The translations under genes and the position numbers were made by a program. Positions 1 to 5,849 of a DNA stretch of 7,838 nt are shown here, piece after piece. The notes beneath the pieces are model-generated. The model saw only the letters and a program-made list of their open reading frames with translations. It was not told the origin of the DNA and searched no databases. Source of the DNA: Prevotella sp. (GTDB lineage: Bacteria; Bacteroidota; Bacteroidia; Bacteroidales; Bacteroidaceae); the NCBI GenBank assembly GCA_021204605.1, contig JAJPZD010000077.1, positions 1 to 7,838 of the forward strand. The letters run 5' to 3'. The stretch's first letter is position 1, and each line of letters begins with the position of its first letter.

Positions 1-51
1 ATGGGCTATCGCCTCGTTTCCTTTCAACAATGTTATTTCCTTCTCTGCCAT
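1..51 (-). CDS. vorB: 2-oxoacid:ferredoxin oxidoreductase alpha subunit, N-terminus only (vorB-like)
   Basis: Only the first 17 codons are inside the window; they read MAEKEITLLKGNEAIAH. The stretch LLKGNEAIAH is the typical opening of the VorB/KorA-type subunit, which binds pyrimidine and catalyses CoA-dependent oxidative decarboxylation of branched-chain or other 2-oxoacids with ferredoxin as electron acceptor. The start ATG lies 5 bp after the stop of the ferredoxin gene, so the two should be co-transcribed and co-translated. A clear GGAGGA ribosome binding site lies at a 9-nt spacing, inside the end of the ferredoxin gene. The family assignment comes from a short fragment plus the ferredoxin neighbour; substrate (2-ketoisovalerate versus 2-oxoglutarate) cannot be decided here. 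Confidence 0.75.
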   Translation of the reverse strand, partial: MAEKEITLLKGNEAIAH

Positions 52-56
52 ACCTA

Positions 57-287
57 TTATTCCTCCATTCTTTTTTTGTAAACCGTGATACACCCGTCTG
101 GACATACTATCGCACAAGAGGCGCAACCGATACAGTCATCGGGATTTATTGTCTCCACATACGGATAACCACTGACGTTGACTTTCTTTGACAATGCTAT
201 CACCGACTTCGGACAAGCCTCTATACACAGGGCACATCCCTTACAGCGGTCTGTATTGACGATTATAGCTCCTTTTATTCTACTCAT
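57..287 (-). CDS. 2x[4Fe-4S] ferredoxin, probable subunit of the adjacent 2-oxoacid oxidoreductase
   Basis: A 76-residue bacterial-type ferredoxin. Two complete CxxCxxCxxxCP cluster motifs are visible: C15, C18, C21, C25 and C52, C55, C58, C62. An extra cysteine follows at C66. No signal peptide or membrane segment is present, so it should be cytoplasmic. It probably carries electrons from the thiamine-diphosphate oxidoreductase whose alpha subunit starts 5 bp downstream, corresponding to the small ferredoxin-like delta subunit of four-subunit VOR/KOR enzymes. It is an anaerobe-type enzyme system, fitting Bacteroidales. There is a 72-bp gap to the upstream TPR gene with no obvious promoter box or terminator. 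The start MSRIKGAIIV places the first cluster at the usual distance from the N-terminus. Its exact electron partner is inferred from neighbourhood only. Confidence 0.9.
   Translation of the reverse strand: MSRIKGAIIVNTDRCKGCALCIEACPKSVIALSKKVNVSGYPYVETINPDDCIGCASCAIVCPDGCITVYKKRMEE
61..66 (-). promoter_or_regulatory. Shine-Dalgarno site for the vorB-like gene
   Basis: On the minus strand GGAGGA lies 9 nt before the vorB-like ATG and inside the last codons of the ferredoxin gene. It is a near-perfect anti-16S match, which stands out because the other genes in this window mostly have A-rich leaders with no such site, as is usual in Bacteroidetes. Confidence 0.55.
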
Positions 288-359
288 AAATTATAAATTA
301 TTTTTTATTATCACTGCCGGCACCCACACAAGTTGTCCTGAAAAGAATGCCAGCCTAAC

Positions 360-539
360 TCACGGATTGTAAATGTCTTTGCAATAATAGCTCAGAATAC
401 TGTCAAGCATCTCCTTAGCAACAACGGCTGGGCTTTCAGGATCCAAACCTATTGCCTCAACATAACTGTTGATTGCCTGTTGCCAGTTGCCCTCCTGACG
501 GTATCTGTTACCTATTCTGTAATATTCATCTGCAGTCAT
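360..539 (-). CDS. 59-residue single tetratricopeptide-repeat (TPR) protein
   Basis: A short open frame with ATG at 537-539 and TGA at 360-362. It encodes one near-ideal TPR unit at residues 3-36: the consensus positions W/Y4, L7, G8, Y11, A20, F/Y24, A27 and P32 correspond to Y6, I9, G10, Y13, A22, Y26, A29 and P34. A second helical stretch follows (AKEMLDSILSYY) and the protein ends KDIYNP. There is no signal peptide. It lies 38 bp after folD and 72 bp before the ferredoxin gene, all on one strand. I recall similar approximately 60-residue TPR proteins beside the ferredoxin and vorB genes in other Bacteroidales, which argues for a real gene, but no function is known to me. A single TPR is too small for a stable superhelix, so it may dimerise or cap a partner, perhaps the oxidoreductase. 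Confidence 0.85.
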   Translation of the reverse strand: MTADEYYRIGNRYRQEGNWQQAINSYVEAIGLDPESPAVVAKEMLDSILSYYCKDIYNP

Positions 540-577
540 TACCTCTTTGTTTTTAAGTCTATCTATTATTCACTCTC

Positions 578-1456
578 TCAACGGTAATACTCCTTCTTGC
601 CTGCCGCCAGCGTGTTGTTCATCAGTGAACAGATTGTCATCGGACCTACGCCACCCGGCACAGGGCTGATATACGAACACTTAGGGGCAACCTCATCAAA
701 CTTCACATCACCGTTGAGACGGAAACCGCTCTTTCGCGTGGCATCGGCAACCCGCGTTGTTCCGACATCTATCACGACAGCTCCCTCCTTTACCATGTCA
801 GCCGTGACGAAATTAGGCTGACCTATCGCGGCAATGATTATGTCCGCCGCACGGCACTCCTCTTTCAACGTCTTTGAACGACTGTGGCACACCGTGACCG
901 TCGAGTCTCCATACTGTTTCTGCAACATCAACTGTGCCATCGGCTTGCCCACGATGTTGCTCCTGCCAAGGATTACGCACTTCTTGCCGGATGTCTCGAT
1001 ACCATATTCGCGGAGAAGAGTAAGAATGCCAAGTGGCGTAGCCGAAATGAAACACGGCAGCCCGATAGCCATGCGCCCTACATTTACAGGGTGGAAACCG
1101 TCAACGTCCTTACGATAGTCTATCGCCATGATGATCTTCTGCTCATCGATATGCTTCGGTAAGGGCAACTGCACGATGTAGCCGTCAACGTCATCGTCCT
1201 TGTTCAACTCTCTTACCTGCTGGAGAAGCCTGTCCTCGGTAACGTCATCCTCAAAGCGTATCAGTGTGCTCTTGAACCCACAGGCCTCACACGCTATCAC
1301 CTTGTTGCGCACGTAGGTCTCACTGCCTCCGTCATGGCCAACAAGCACAGCGGCAAGGTGTGGGGGTTTTCCGCCTCTTGACACAATTTGCCTGACTTCT
1401 TCGGCTATCTCCGTCTTTATCTTGGCGGAGATAGCCTTACCATCTATCAATTGCAT
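578..1456 (-). CDS. folD: Bifunctional methylene-THF dehydrogenase (NADP+)/methenyl-THF cyclohydrolase
   Basis: A 292-residue FolD, the normal family length. It converts 5,10-methylene-THF to 5,10-methenyl-THF and then 10-formyl-THF in the cytoplasm, feeding purine synthesis and initiator tRNA formylation. Visible hallmarks: the catalytic segment YVRNK with Y48 and K52; QLPLP at 96-100; KDVDGFHPVN at 116-125; the Rossmann signature GRSNIVGKP at 164-172 for NADP binding; and the C-terminal PGGVGPMT at 267-274. The catalytic Lys and the Tyr, Gln and Asp positions known from E. coli FolD are all present, so it should be active. The start MQLIDGKAIS is the standard one. It follows ffh with a 70-bp gap free of an obvious terminator, so read-through from the ffh promoter is likely. 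Its product is the cofactor of PurN, encoded at 3318-3890. Confidence 0.97.
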   Translation of the reverse strand: MQLIDGKAISAKIKTEIAEEVRQIVSRGGKPPHLAAVLVGHDGGSETYVRNKVIACEACGFKSTLIRFEDDVTEDRLLQQVRELNKDDDVDGYIVQLPLPKHIDEQKIIMAIDYRKDVDGFHPVNVGRMAIGLPCFISATPLGILTLLREYGIETSGKKCVILGRSNIVGKPMAQLMLQKQYGDSTVTVCHSRSKTLKEECRAADIIIAAIGQPNFVTADMVKEGAVVIDVGTTRVADATRKSGFRLNGDVKFDEVAPKCSYISPVPGGVGPMTICSLMNNTLAAGKKEYYR

Positions 1457-1526
1457 ATTTCTAAGTTTATATTATTCTCATCTGCCCCTTTGCTTCTTCC
1501 TTCGGGGACTTTATTTTCTGCTCTTC

Positions 1527-2861
1527 CTAACGTCGCGGCATTCCCCTCATCGCTCCCATCATCTTGCTCATGTTGGGACTCGTTACCATCTTCATCATCT
1601 TACGCGTCTGGTCAAACTGCTTTATCAGACGGTTCACCTCCTGAATGTTAGTGCCTGACCCTTTCGCTATGCGCTGACGACGACTGGTGTTGAGAATTTC
1701 CGGCGTGGTGCGCTCCTTGGGCGTCATACTGAGGATTATCGCCTCTATGCCCTTGAATGCGTTATCATCTATGTCTATATCCTTGATTGCCTTGCCTACA
1801 CCAGGTATCATGGATGCCAACTCCTTGACATTTCCCATCTTCTTAATCTGGTGTATCTGGTTCAGGAAATCATTGAAATCAAACTTGTTCTTCTGTATCT
1901 TCTTCTGCAAACGACGCGCCTCTTCCTCGTCAAACTGCTCCTGGGCGCGCTCCACAAGACTTACGATATCGCCCATTCCAAGAATACGGTCTGCCATTCG
2001 GGCAGGGTGGAACACATCGATTGCCTCCATCTTCTCACCTGTACCTATGAACTTGATAGGCTTCGTAACGACAGTGCGGATACTTATGGCTGCCCCGCCA
2101 CGGGTATCGCCATCCAACTTCGTGAGTACCACGCCATCAAAATCAAGACGGTCATTAAATTCCTTTGCCGTGTTCACCGCATCCTGACCGGTCATGGAAT
2201 CAACCACAAACAGCGTCTCGTCGGGGTTCACGGAGTTCTTCAATGTCTCTATCTCGTGCATCATCTCCTCGTCAACGGCAAGACGACCGGCGGTATCTAT
2301 GATTACCACGTCATTGCCCTTCGCTTTCGCCTCCTGGATGGCATTATTGGCAATAGAAACGACATCCTTGCTGCCCGGCTCTGAATAAACAGGTACGCCT
2401 ATCTGCTCTGCCACTACCTTCAACTGCTCAATAGCCGCCGGGCGGTAAACGTCGCATGCCACAAGCAAGGGCTTCTTCCTCTGCTTGTTCTTCAGCATAT
2501 TAGCCAACTTTCCTGAGAATGTTGTCTTACCGGAGCCCTGAAGTCCTGACATCAATATTATTGCCGGGCGACTCTCAAGACGCAAGCCCACGCTCTCTCC
2601 CCCCATCAGCGCGGCAAGCTCATCATGCACGAGTTTCACCATCATCTGGCCCGGCTTTACGGCAGTCAGCACGTTCATACCCAATGCCTTCTGCTTTACC
2701 GTATCTGTGAAGGTCTTTGCTACCTTATAGTTCACATCGGCATCAAGCAGAGCACGCCTCACGTCTTTCAAGGTCTCGGCAACGTTGATCTCCGTTATCT
2801 TCCCCTCGCCTTTGAGTATCTTGAATGAGCGTTCTAATCTGTCGCTTAGATTTTCAAACAT
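1527..2861 (-). CDS. ffh: Signal recognition particle GTPase Ffh (SRP54)
   Basis: A complete 444-residue Ffh. The N domain occupies about residues 1-95, the G domain 96-295 and the methionine-rich M domain 320-444. GTPase motifs are intact: the P-loop GLQGSGKT at 106-113, DTAGR at 189-193, TKLDGD at 247-252 and GTGEK at 273-277. The M domain carries the SRP RNA-binding segment with SRRQRIAKGSGT at 393-404 and a Met-rich tail (KMMKM, MSKMMGAM) that binds hydrophobic signal sequences. With 4.5S RNA and FtsY it delivers nascent membrane proteins to the Sec translocon. The start MFENLSDRLE is the family standard. No 4.5S RNA gene was recognised nearby. A Bacteroidetes -7 box 159 bp upstream predicts a long untranslated leader. 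folD follows 70 bp downstream on the same strand. Confidence 0.98.
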   Translation of the reverse strand: MFENLSDRLERSFKILKGEGKITEINVAETLKDVRRALLDADVNYKVAKTFTDTVKQKALGMNVLTAVKPGQMMVKLVHDELAALMGGESVGLRLESRPAIILMSGLQGSGKTTFSGKLANMLKNKQRKKPLLVACDVYRPAAIEQLKVVAEQIGVPVYSEPGSKDVVSIANNAIQEAKAKGNDVVIIDTAGRLAVDEEMMHEIETLKNSVNPDETLFVVDSMTGQDAVNTAKEFNDRLDFDGVVLTKLDGDTRGGAAISIRTVVTKPIKFIGTGEKMEAIDVFHPARMADRILGMGDIVSLVERAQEQFDEEEARRLQKKIQKNKFDFNDFLNQIHQIKKMGNVKELASMIPGVGKAIKDIDIDDNAFKGIEAIILSMTPKERTTPEILNTSRRQRIAKGSGTNIQEVNRLIKQFDQTRKMMKMVTSPNMSKMMGAMRGMPRR

Positions 2862-3019
2862 AGTTTTTTGTATTCGTTGTTATTTCTGTTTACCTTTCGA
2901 TAGGTCTTTCCTTAGTTGATAGGGTTGTCCTTTCGCCTTTTATTACCTATAATTTGTTGCGAGAATCCGTATGTCAATAATTATGACTATCCTCTTTACA
3001 GGTGCTAACGAGAGTACTG

Positions 3020-3051
3020 CAAATATAAACATTAAAACATGAAAAAAACAA
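3020..3051 (-). promoter_or_regulatory. Predicted promoter of ffh (Bacteroidetes type)
   Basis: Read on the minus strand, TATATTTG (3020-3027) is an exact match to the Bacteroidetes -7 consensus TAnnTTTG. A TTG (3049-3051), partial match to the -33 TTTG element, lies 21 bp upstream, within the usual 19-21 bp. Transcription would start near 3012-3015, leaving a leader of about 150 nt before the ffh ATG. The -33 match is weak, but the -7 match, spacing and orientation all agree. Confidence 0.6.
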
Positions 3052-3101
3052 TTTTTTGTGCTGTATTTAATTTATTTTAAATGTCTTTTTCTCAAAAATG
3101 C

Positions 3102-3199
3102 GCACATTAAAATCAAGTGTGCAATTTTTAATCGAATTTTCCTCCTAAATTGCTGATTTACAATATTATGGAAATTGCACACTAAAAGAAAAAATGTGC
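3102..3199. repeat. Nested inverted repeats made of four TGTGCA-like motifs
   Basis: A perfect 12-bp inverted repeat, AGTGTGCAATTT at 3116-3127 and AAATTGCACACT at 3172-3183, encloses 44 bp. Outside it lies a second inverted pair, GCACATT at 3102-3108 and AATGTGC at 3193-3199. The two pairs share almost the same centre (3149.5 and 3150.5), with spacers of 7 and 9 bp between the arms. All four sites read as variants of (A/G)TGTGC followed by A/T-rich bases. It could be an operator for a dimeric regulator, a long-looped RNA hairpin at the 3' end of the purN transcript, or a small intergenic repeat element. I do not recognise it as a named family. Confidence 0.7.
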
Positions 3200-3317
3200 A
3201 ATCCATACCCTAAATTTTCCCTTACTTGTCCTATTTCTTACATTACAATATTGCAAGAAAACTGTATATTTATACTGTAAATATCGGTGTTTAAATGTAA
3301 CTGTTTTTTACGTTGCC

Positions 3318-3890
3318 TCAACGTGATGACAGTATGGTTTTCCTTATAATCTGAGGAAAATACTTCTGTTCCAACTCATGGACTTTAGCTGCAATCATCT
3401 CAGGGGTATCATCAGACTCTACATGAGTCTTGAACTGTGCGATTATGTCTCCACTGTCATACTTCTCATTCACATAGTGTATAGTGATGCCTGTCTCGCT
3501 CTCCCCTGCAGCCTTCACTGCCTCATGCACGTGAATACCATACATTCCCTTGCCGCCATACTTAGGCAGAAGGGCAGGATGGATGTTGATTATCTTATGC
3601 TCGTACTCCCTTACTATAAACGTTGGCAGCAAAAGAAGAAAACCGGCAAGAATGATAAAATCAATCTGGCTCTCTCTCAACAGAGGCATGATAACTTGCT
3701 CATCATTGACCTCCCCTCTCGTGAGAACTTTGCACTGGACACCATACTTTCCTGCCCGTTGCAGGGCTAATGCCTCTGCCTTGTTGCTGATCACCAAACT
3801 GACATTCACATCTACATCATCCCTGAAATATCTTAGTATATTCTCACAGTTGGTGCCGTTTCCTGAAACAAATATCGCCAAATTAACCAT
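3318..3890 (-). CDS. purN: Phosphoribosylglycinamide formyltransferase PurN (GAR transformylase)
   Basis: A 190-residue PurN of normal length. It transfers the formyl group of 10-formyl-THF to glycinamide ribonucleotide, the third step of de novo purine synthesis. Visible features: the phosphate-binding loop SGNGTN at 9-14; the catalytic block INIHPALLPKYGG with N102 and H104, matching E. coli N106 and H108; and the third catalytic residue at D145 in YDSGD, matching E. coli D144. GMYGIHVHEAV and ETGITIHYV are also family hallmarks. It is last in the rplY-pth-S4-purN series, 53 bp after the S4 gene, with AGGTG about 6 nt before its ATG as a possible ribosome binding site. No other purine gene is in the window, so it is separated from any main pur cluster here. 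Confidence 0.97.
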   Translation of the reverse strand: MVNLAIFVSGNGTNCENILRYFRDDVDVNVSLVISNKAEALALQRAGKYGVQCKVLTRGEVNDEQVIMPLLRESQIDFIILAGFLLLLPTFIVREYEHKIINIHPALLPKYGGKGMYGIHVHEAVKAAGESETGITIHYVNEKYDSGDIIAQFKTHVESDDTPEMIAAKVHELEQKYFPQIIRKTILSSR

Positions 3891-3915
3891 AATAACACCT
3901 TATATATACATAGAC

Positions 3916-3940
3916 GATAGCCTCCGCCCGCTTGGCTATC
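3916..3940 (-). other. Small hairpin between the S4-domain gene and purN
   Basis: GATAGCC (3916-3922) and GGCTATC (3934-3940) form a perfect 7-bp stem around an 11-nt GC-rich loop, just after the S4-gene stop and before purN. No U-tract follows on the minus strand, so it is not a standard terminator. It could affect mRNA processing or purN translation, or be chance. Confidence 0.35.
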
Positions 3941-3943
3941 TCT

Positions 3944-4366
3944 TTACTCTTCATCATCGAAATCATCATCAAAGAATACGGGCTCCATGAATGTATCCAA
4001 ACTGCGACGCTCCTTCTTTGTGGGACGCCCGGTGCCCCGCGCCCTATCCACAAAACCGCTGATACGGCTCATCTCCAACAGATTATACTGCTCGGCAGAG
4101 GTTACATTCTCATACACCTGCGCAAGCAGCTTCGCTCCTACCCGCTGCTCTATGCACGTCAGCACCTTGAAAGAATAGGTTATCGGCGGCTTCTTCACGT
4201 CGATCACAACGCCTGGCTTTATCACATGCGACGGCTTCACGTTCTGACCTTCTATCATCACACGCCCGTTCTTGCAGGCATTGGCGGCTATGGAGCGGGT
4301 TTTGAATATCCGCGCCGACCACAGCCATTTGTCTATCCTCGCAACCGCCCTGGCCTCCATGCTCAT
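3944..4366 (-). CDS. S4-domain RNA-binding protein, Hsp15 (HslR) family
   Basis: 140 residues. The N-terminal S4 fold covers about residues 9-70 and opens with the family signature RIDKWLWSARIFKTRS (10-25); the conserved GTGRPTKKERR lies at 111-121. Family members such as E. coli Hsp15 bind free 50S subunits carrying a nascent chain on tRNA after premature dissociation and help recycle them. The C-terminus is strongly acidic (FFDDDFDDEE), beyond the conserved core. The ATG at 4364-4366 overlaps the pth stop as ATGA, pointing to translational coupling; a second in-frame ATG two codons later (4358-4360) is also possible. Pth just upstream cleaves peptidyl-tRNA, so the pair may act on the same stalled complexes; this link is inference. 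I leave the symbol empty because function in Bacteroidales is not proven. Confidence 0.9.
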   Translation of the reverse strand: MSMEARAVARIDKWLWSARIFKTRSIAANACKNGRVMIEGQNVKPSHVIKPGVVIDVKKPPITYSFKVLTCIEQRVGAKLLAQVYENVTSAEQYNLLEMSRISGFVDRARGTGRPTKKERRSLDTFMEPVFFDDDFDDEE

Positions 4367-4938
4367 TTCTTCTTTTTACTGTTGAACTGGTTCATCGTGA
4401 AGTCTATGCCGGAAAGCACGAAACTCTTTACTATCTCTACGGCTGTTTCGATACTTGGGGAAAGTACTTTCAATTCTTCCTCTTCAAACTTGCCCAACAC
4501 CCAGTCTATCTGCATGCCTGGCTGGAAATCCTTACCGATGCCTATACGAAGACGGGCATATTCCTGTGTGCCTATAACGCTCTGGATATGTCCTAAACCG
4601 TTATGGCCACCATTACTGCCCCGTGCCTTAAGACGAAACGCCCCAAGCGGCAACGATATGTCATCACTGATAACAAGGAGATTCTCAATCTGGATGTTCT
4701 CCTTGTTCATCCAGTATCTCACGGCATTGCCACTAAGATTCATAGACGTGGTGGGCTTCAACAGTATCACCTTCCGGCCCTTTATACTCGCCTCGCTGAC
4801 ATAGCCATAACGCCTGTCAGCAAAAACAATATTGGATGCCTCTGCGAAAGCATCCAATACCATATATCCCGTGTTGTGTCTGGTTCCTGCATACTTCTGT
4901 TCCGGATTGCCCAAACCAACGATTAAGTATTTGTCCAT
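4363..4938 (-). CDS. pth: Peptidyl-tRNA hydrolase
   Basis: 191 residues from the ATG at 4936-4938, the usual Pth length. It cleaves the ester bond of peptidyl-tRNAs released from stalled ribosomes, recycling tRNA. Key residues visible: KYLIVGLGNP at 3-12 with N11, the catalytic H21 in TRHNTGY, N67 in TSMNLSGN, D93 in ISDDISLPLG, and N113 in GSNGGHNGLG, corresponding to E. coli N10, H20, N68, D93 and N114. I chose this start because Pth proteins begin within a few residues of the KYLIVGLGN strand. The frame stays open upstream to a GTG at 4999-5001, which would add 21 residues and put the start 2 bp after rplY; that longer form is an alternative. The stop overlaps the next gene by ATGA. Confidence 0.95.
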   Translation of the reverse strand: MDKYLIVGLGNPEQKYAGTRHNTGYMVLDAFAEASNIVFADRRYGYVSEASIKGRKVILLKPTTSMNLSGNAVRYWMNKENIQIENLLVISDDISLPLGAFRLKARGSNGGHNGLGHIQSVIGTQEYARLRIGIGKDFQPGMQIDWVLGKFEEEELKVLSPSIETAVEIVKSFVLSGIDFTMNQFNSKKKK

Positions 4939-5003
4939 TTCGTTGTGTTCTCGTTTCTTTAAGCCAAATGAACACCCACGGATAAAATCCAATATATTCA
5001 CGC

Positions 5004-5609
5004 TTATTCTGCCGCCGCTCCTTCCTCGGTCTGCTGCATCGTTGACTTACGCGTGGCCTTGATCGAGCATACCACCACTTCCTTGCTTGTAGCCATCTCA
5101 AGGTTGTCAAAATGAAGCTCTCCCACCTTGATGCTCTTACCGATAGTCAAGTGGGTAACATCAATATCAAGTGTCTCCGGTATGTACTTATACTGCGATG
5201 TAACGTTTATCTTGCGCACTGACATATTCATACGTCCACCATCGCGGATACCTTGTGCAAGTCCTAAAAGTTTTACAGGAATACCTACGGTGATGCGTTT
5301 ATCCTCCGTAACTTCAAAGAAATCTATATGAAGAATAGTGTCTTTTACAGGATGAAACTGTATCTCCTTCATTATCGCCTTGTGCTCCTCACCGTCTATA
5401 TTGAGGTTCACCAAATAAACATGGGGCGTGAACACCACCTTAATAAGCTCCTTCATTGGACTTGCAAATGACAATGCTACAGGATTGCCGTTCTCGTCCT
5501 TTGCCTCTCCGTAAAGATTGCATGGCACAAGGTCCTGTTTCCTCAACGCTTTCGTCGCCTTCTTTCCTACGGTACTCCTTTTGGTTCCCGTTACGTTAAA
5601 CTCTTTCAT
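5004..5609 (-). CDS. rplY: 50S ribosomal protein L25/general stress protein Ctc
   Basis: 201 residues: the long CTC form with an L25 domain (about 1-95) that binds 5S rRNA and a C-terminal beta domain (about 96-185), then a variable tail ending EEGAAAE. Hallmarks are the early LRKQDLVPCNLYG block (22-34), where most family members have VPAVLYG, and FHPVKDTILHIDFFEV at 85-100. It is first in a minus-strand series with pth, the S4-domain gene and purN; rplY-pth is a common bacterial neighbour pair. The ATG at 5607-5609 gives the expected N-terminus MKEFNVTGTKRS. A TAACTTTG box about 94 bp upstream predicts its promoter. The Cys at position 30 replaces the more usual small residue; I attach no functional meaning to this. 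Confidence 0.97.
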   Translation of the reverse strand: MKEFNVTGTKRSTVGKKATKALRKQDLVPCNLYGEAKDENGNPVALSFASPMKELIKVVFTPHVYLVNLNIDGEEHKAIMKEIQFHPVKDTILHIDFFEVTEDKRITVGIPVKLLGLAQGIRDGGRMNMSVRKINVTSQYKYIPETLDIDVTHLTIGKSIKVGELHFDNLEMATSKEVVVCSIKATRKSTMQQTEEGAAAE

Positions 5610-5702
5610 AATTCATTAATGTGTTACTCTAAATTAAGTTGTTATTGCTTAACTTGCCATCACACGAGAATAGTATCTGCATGCTATGCTTAAAAAGCGG
5701 TG

Positions 5703-5733
5703 CAAAGTTATCACTTTTTTGCCAATTTGAAAA
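5703..5733 (-). promoter_or_regulatory. Predicted promoter of the rplY-pth-S4-purN series
   Basis: On the minus strand TAACTTTG (5703-5710) exactly fits the TAnnTTTG -7 box and continues GCACCGC. The -33 element is poor: only TTTTC near 5729-5733 lies at about the right distance. Transcription would begin near 5695, giving a leader of roughly 85 nt. Confidence 0.6.
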
Positions 5734-5769
5734 GATTTCCCAAAACTTTTATGTATTATTTTTCAAAAA

Positions 5770-5801
5770 TTTGGCTGATAACAAATTTCTTTGTAACTTT
5801 G
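5770..5801 (+). promoter_or_regulatory. Predicted promoter of rpmE2
   Basis: TTTG (5770-5773), a 20-bp spacer and TAACTTTG (5794-5801) match both Bacteroidetes sigma-70 elements at ideal spacing. Transcription should start near 5808, about 40 nt before the L31 ATG. It is the best promoter in the window and diverges from the rplY promoter; both share the core TAACTTTGC. Confidence 0.8.
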
Positions 5802-5849
5802 CGCTCGCAATTATCTAAGTAGTTCAAGAAATTTAAAATATTACATAAA

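Larger units (their letters stand above)
2862..3317. other. 456-bp AT-rich intergenic region between purN and ffh
   Basis: No credible gene is seen on either strand. From right to left (the direction of both flanking genes) it contains the 3' region after purN, a 98-bp nested palindrome (3102-3199), the predicted ffh promoter (3020-3051) and the predicted ffh leader. The leader DNA includes two weak hairpins: GTCA/TGAC arms at 2973-2987 and ACCT/AGGT arms near 2892-2905. I saw no strong hairpin plus U-tract that would clearly end the purN transcript; the palindrome is the only candidate. No tRNA-like or SRP RNA-like structure was recognised. Confidence 0.6.

Noticed and set aside
316..354. 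Possible 7-bp hairpin with a G-U pair and a 25-nt loop between the TPR and ferredoxin genes.
   Set aside because: The loop is long, one pair is a wobble, and no U-tract follows; it is too weak to call a terminator or regulatory element.
813..1162. Several overlapping open frames on both strands across folD, and similar ones across ffh, purN, pth and the symporter.
   Set aside because: They are shadows of strongly supported genes in another frame, with unlikely protein composition and no recognisable motifs.
3039..3080. Tiny plus-strand frame beginning MKKTIFCAVF, resembling the start of a signal peptide.
   Set aside because: It stops after 13 codons, overlaps the predicted ffh promoter on the other strand, and lies in low-complexity A/T-rich DNA where Lys and Phe codons arise easily.
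3143..3150. Perfect AGGAGG on the minus strand within the palindrome loop.
   Set aside because: The nearest minus-strand ATG is about 35 nt away and opens a frame of only 11 codons, so it does not act as a ribosome binding site for any credible gene.
2862..3317. Search for a 4.5S SRP RNA gene next to ffh.
   Set aside because: No GC-rich hairpin with the conserved SRP RNA tetraloop and internal-loop pattern was seen; the region is almost all A/T-rich.
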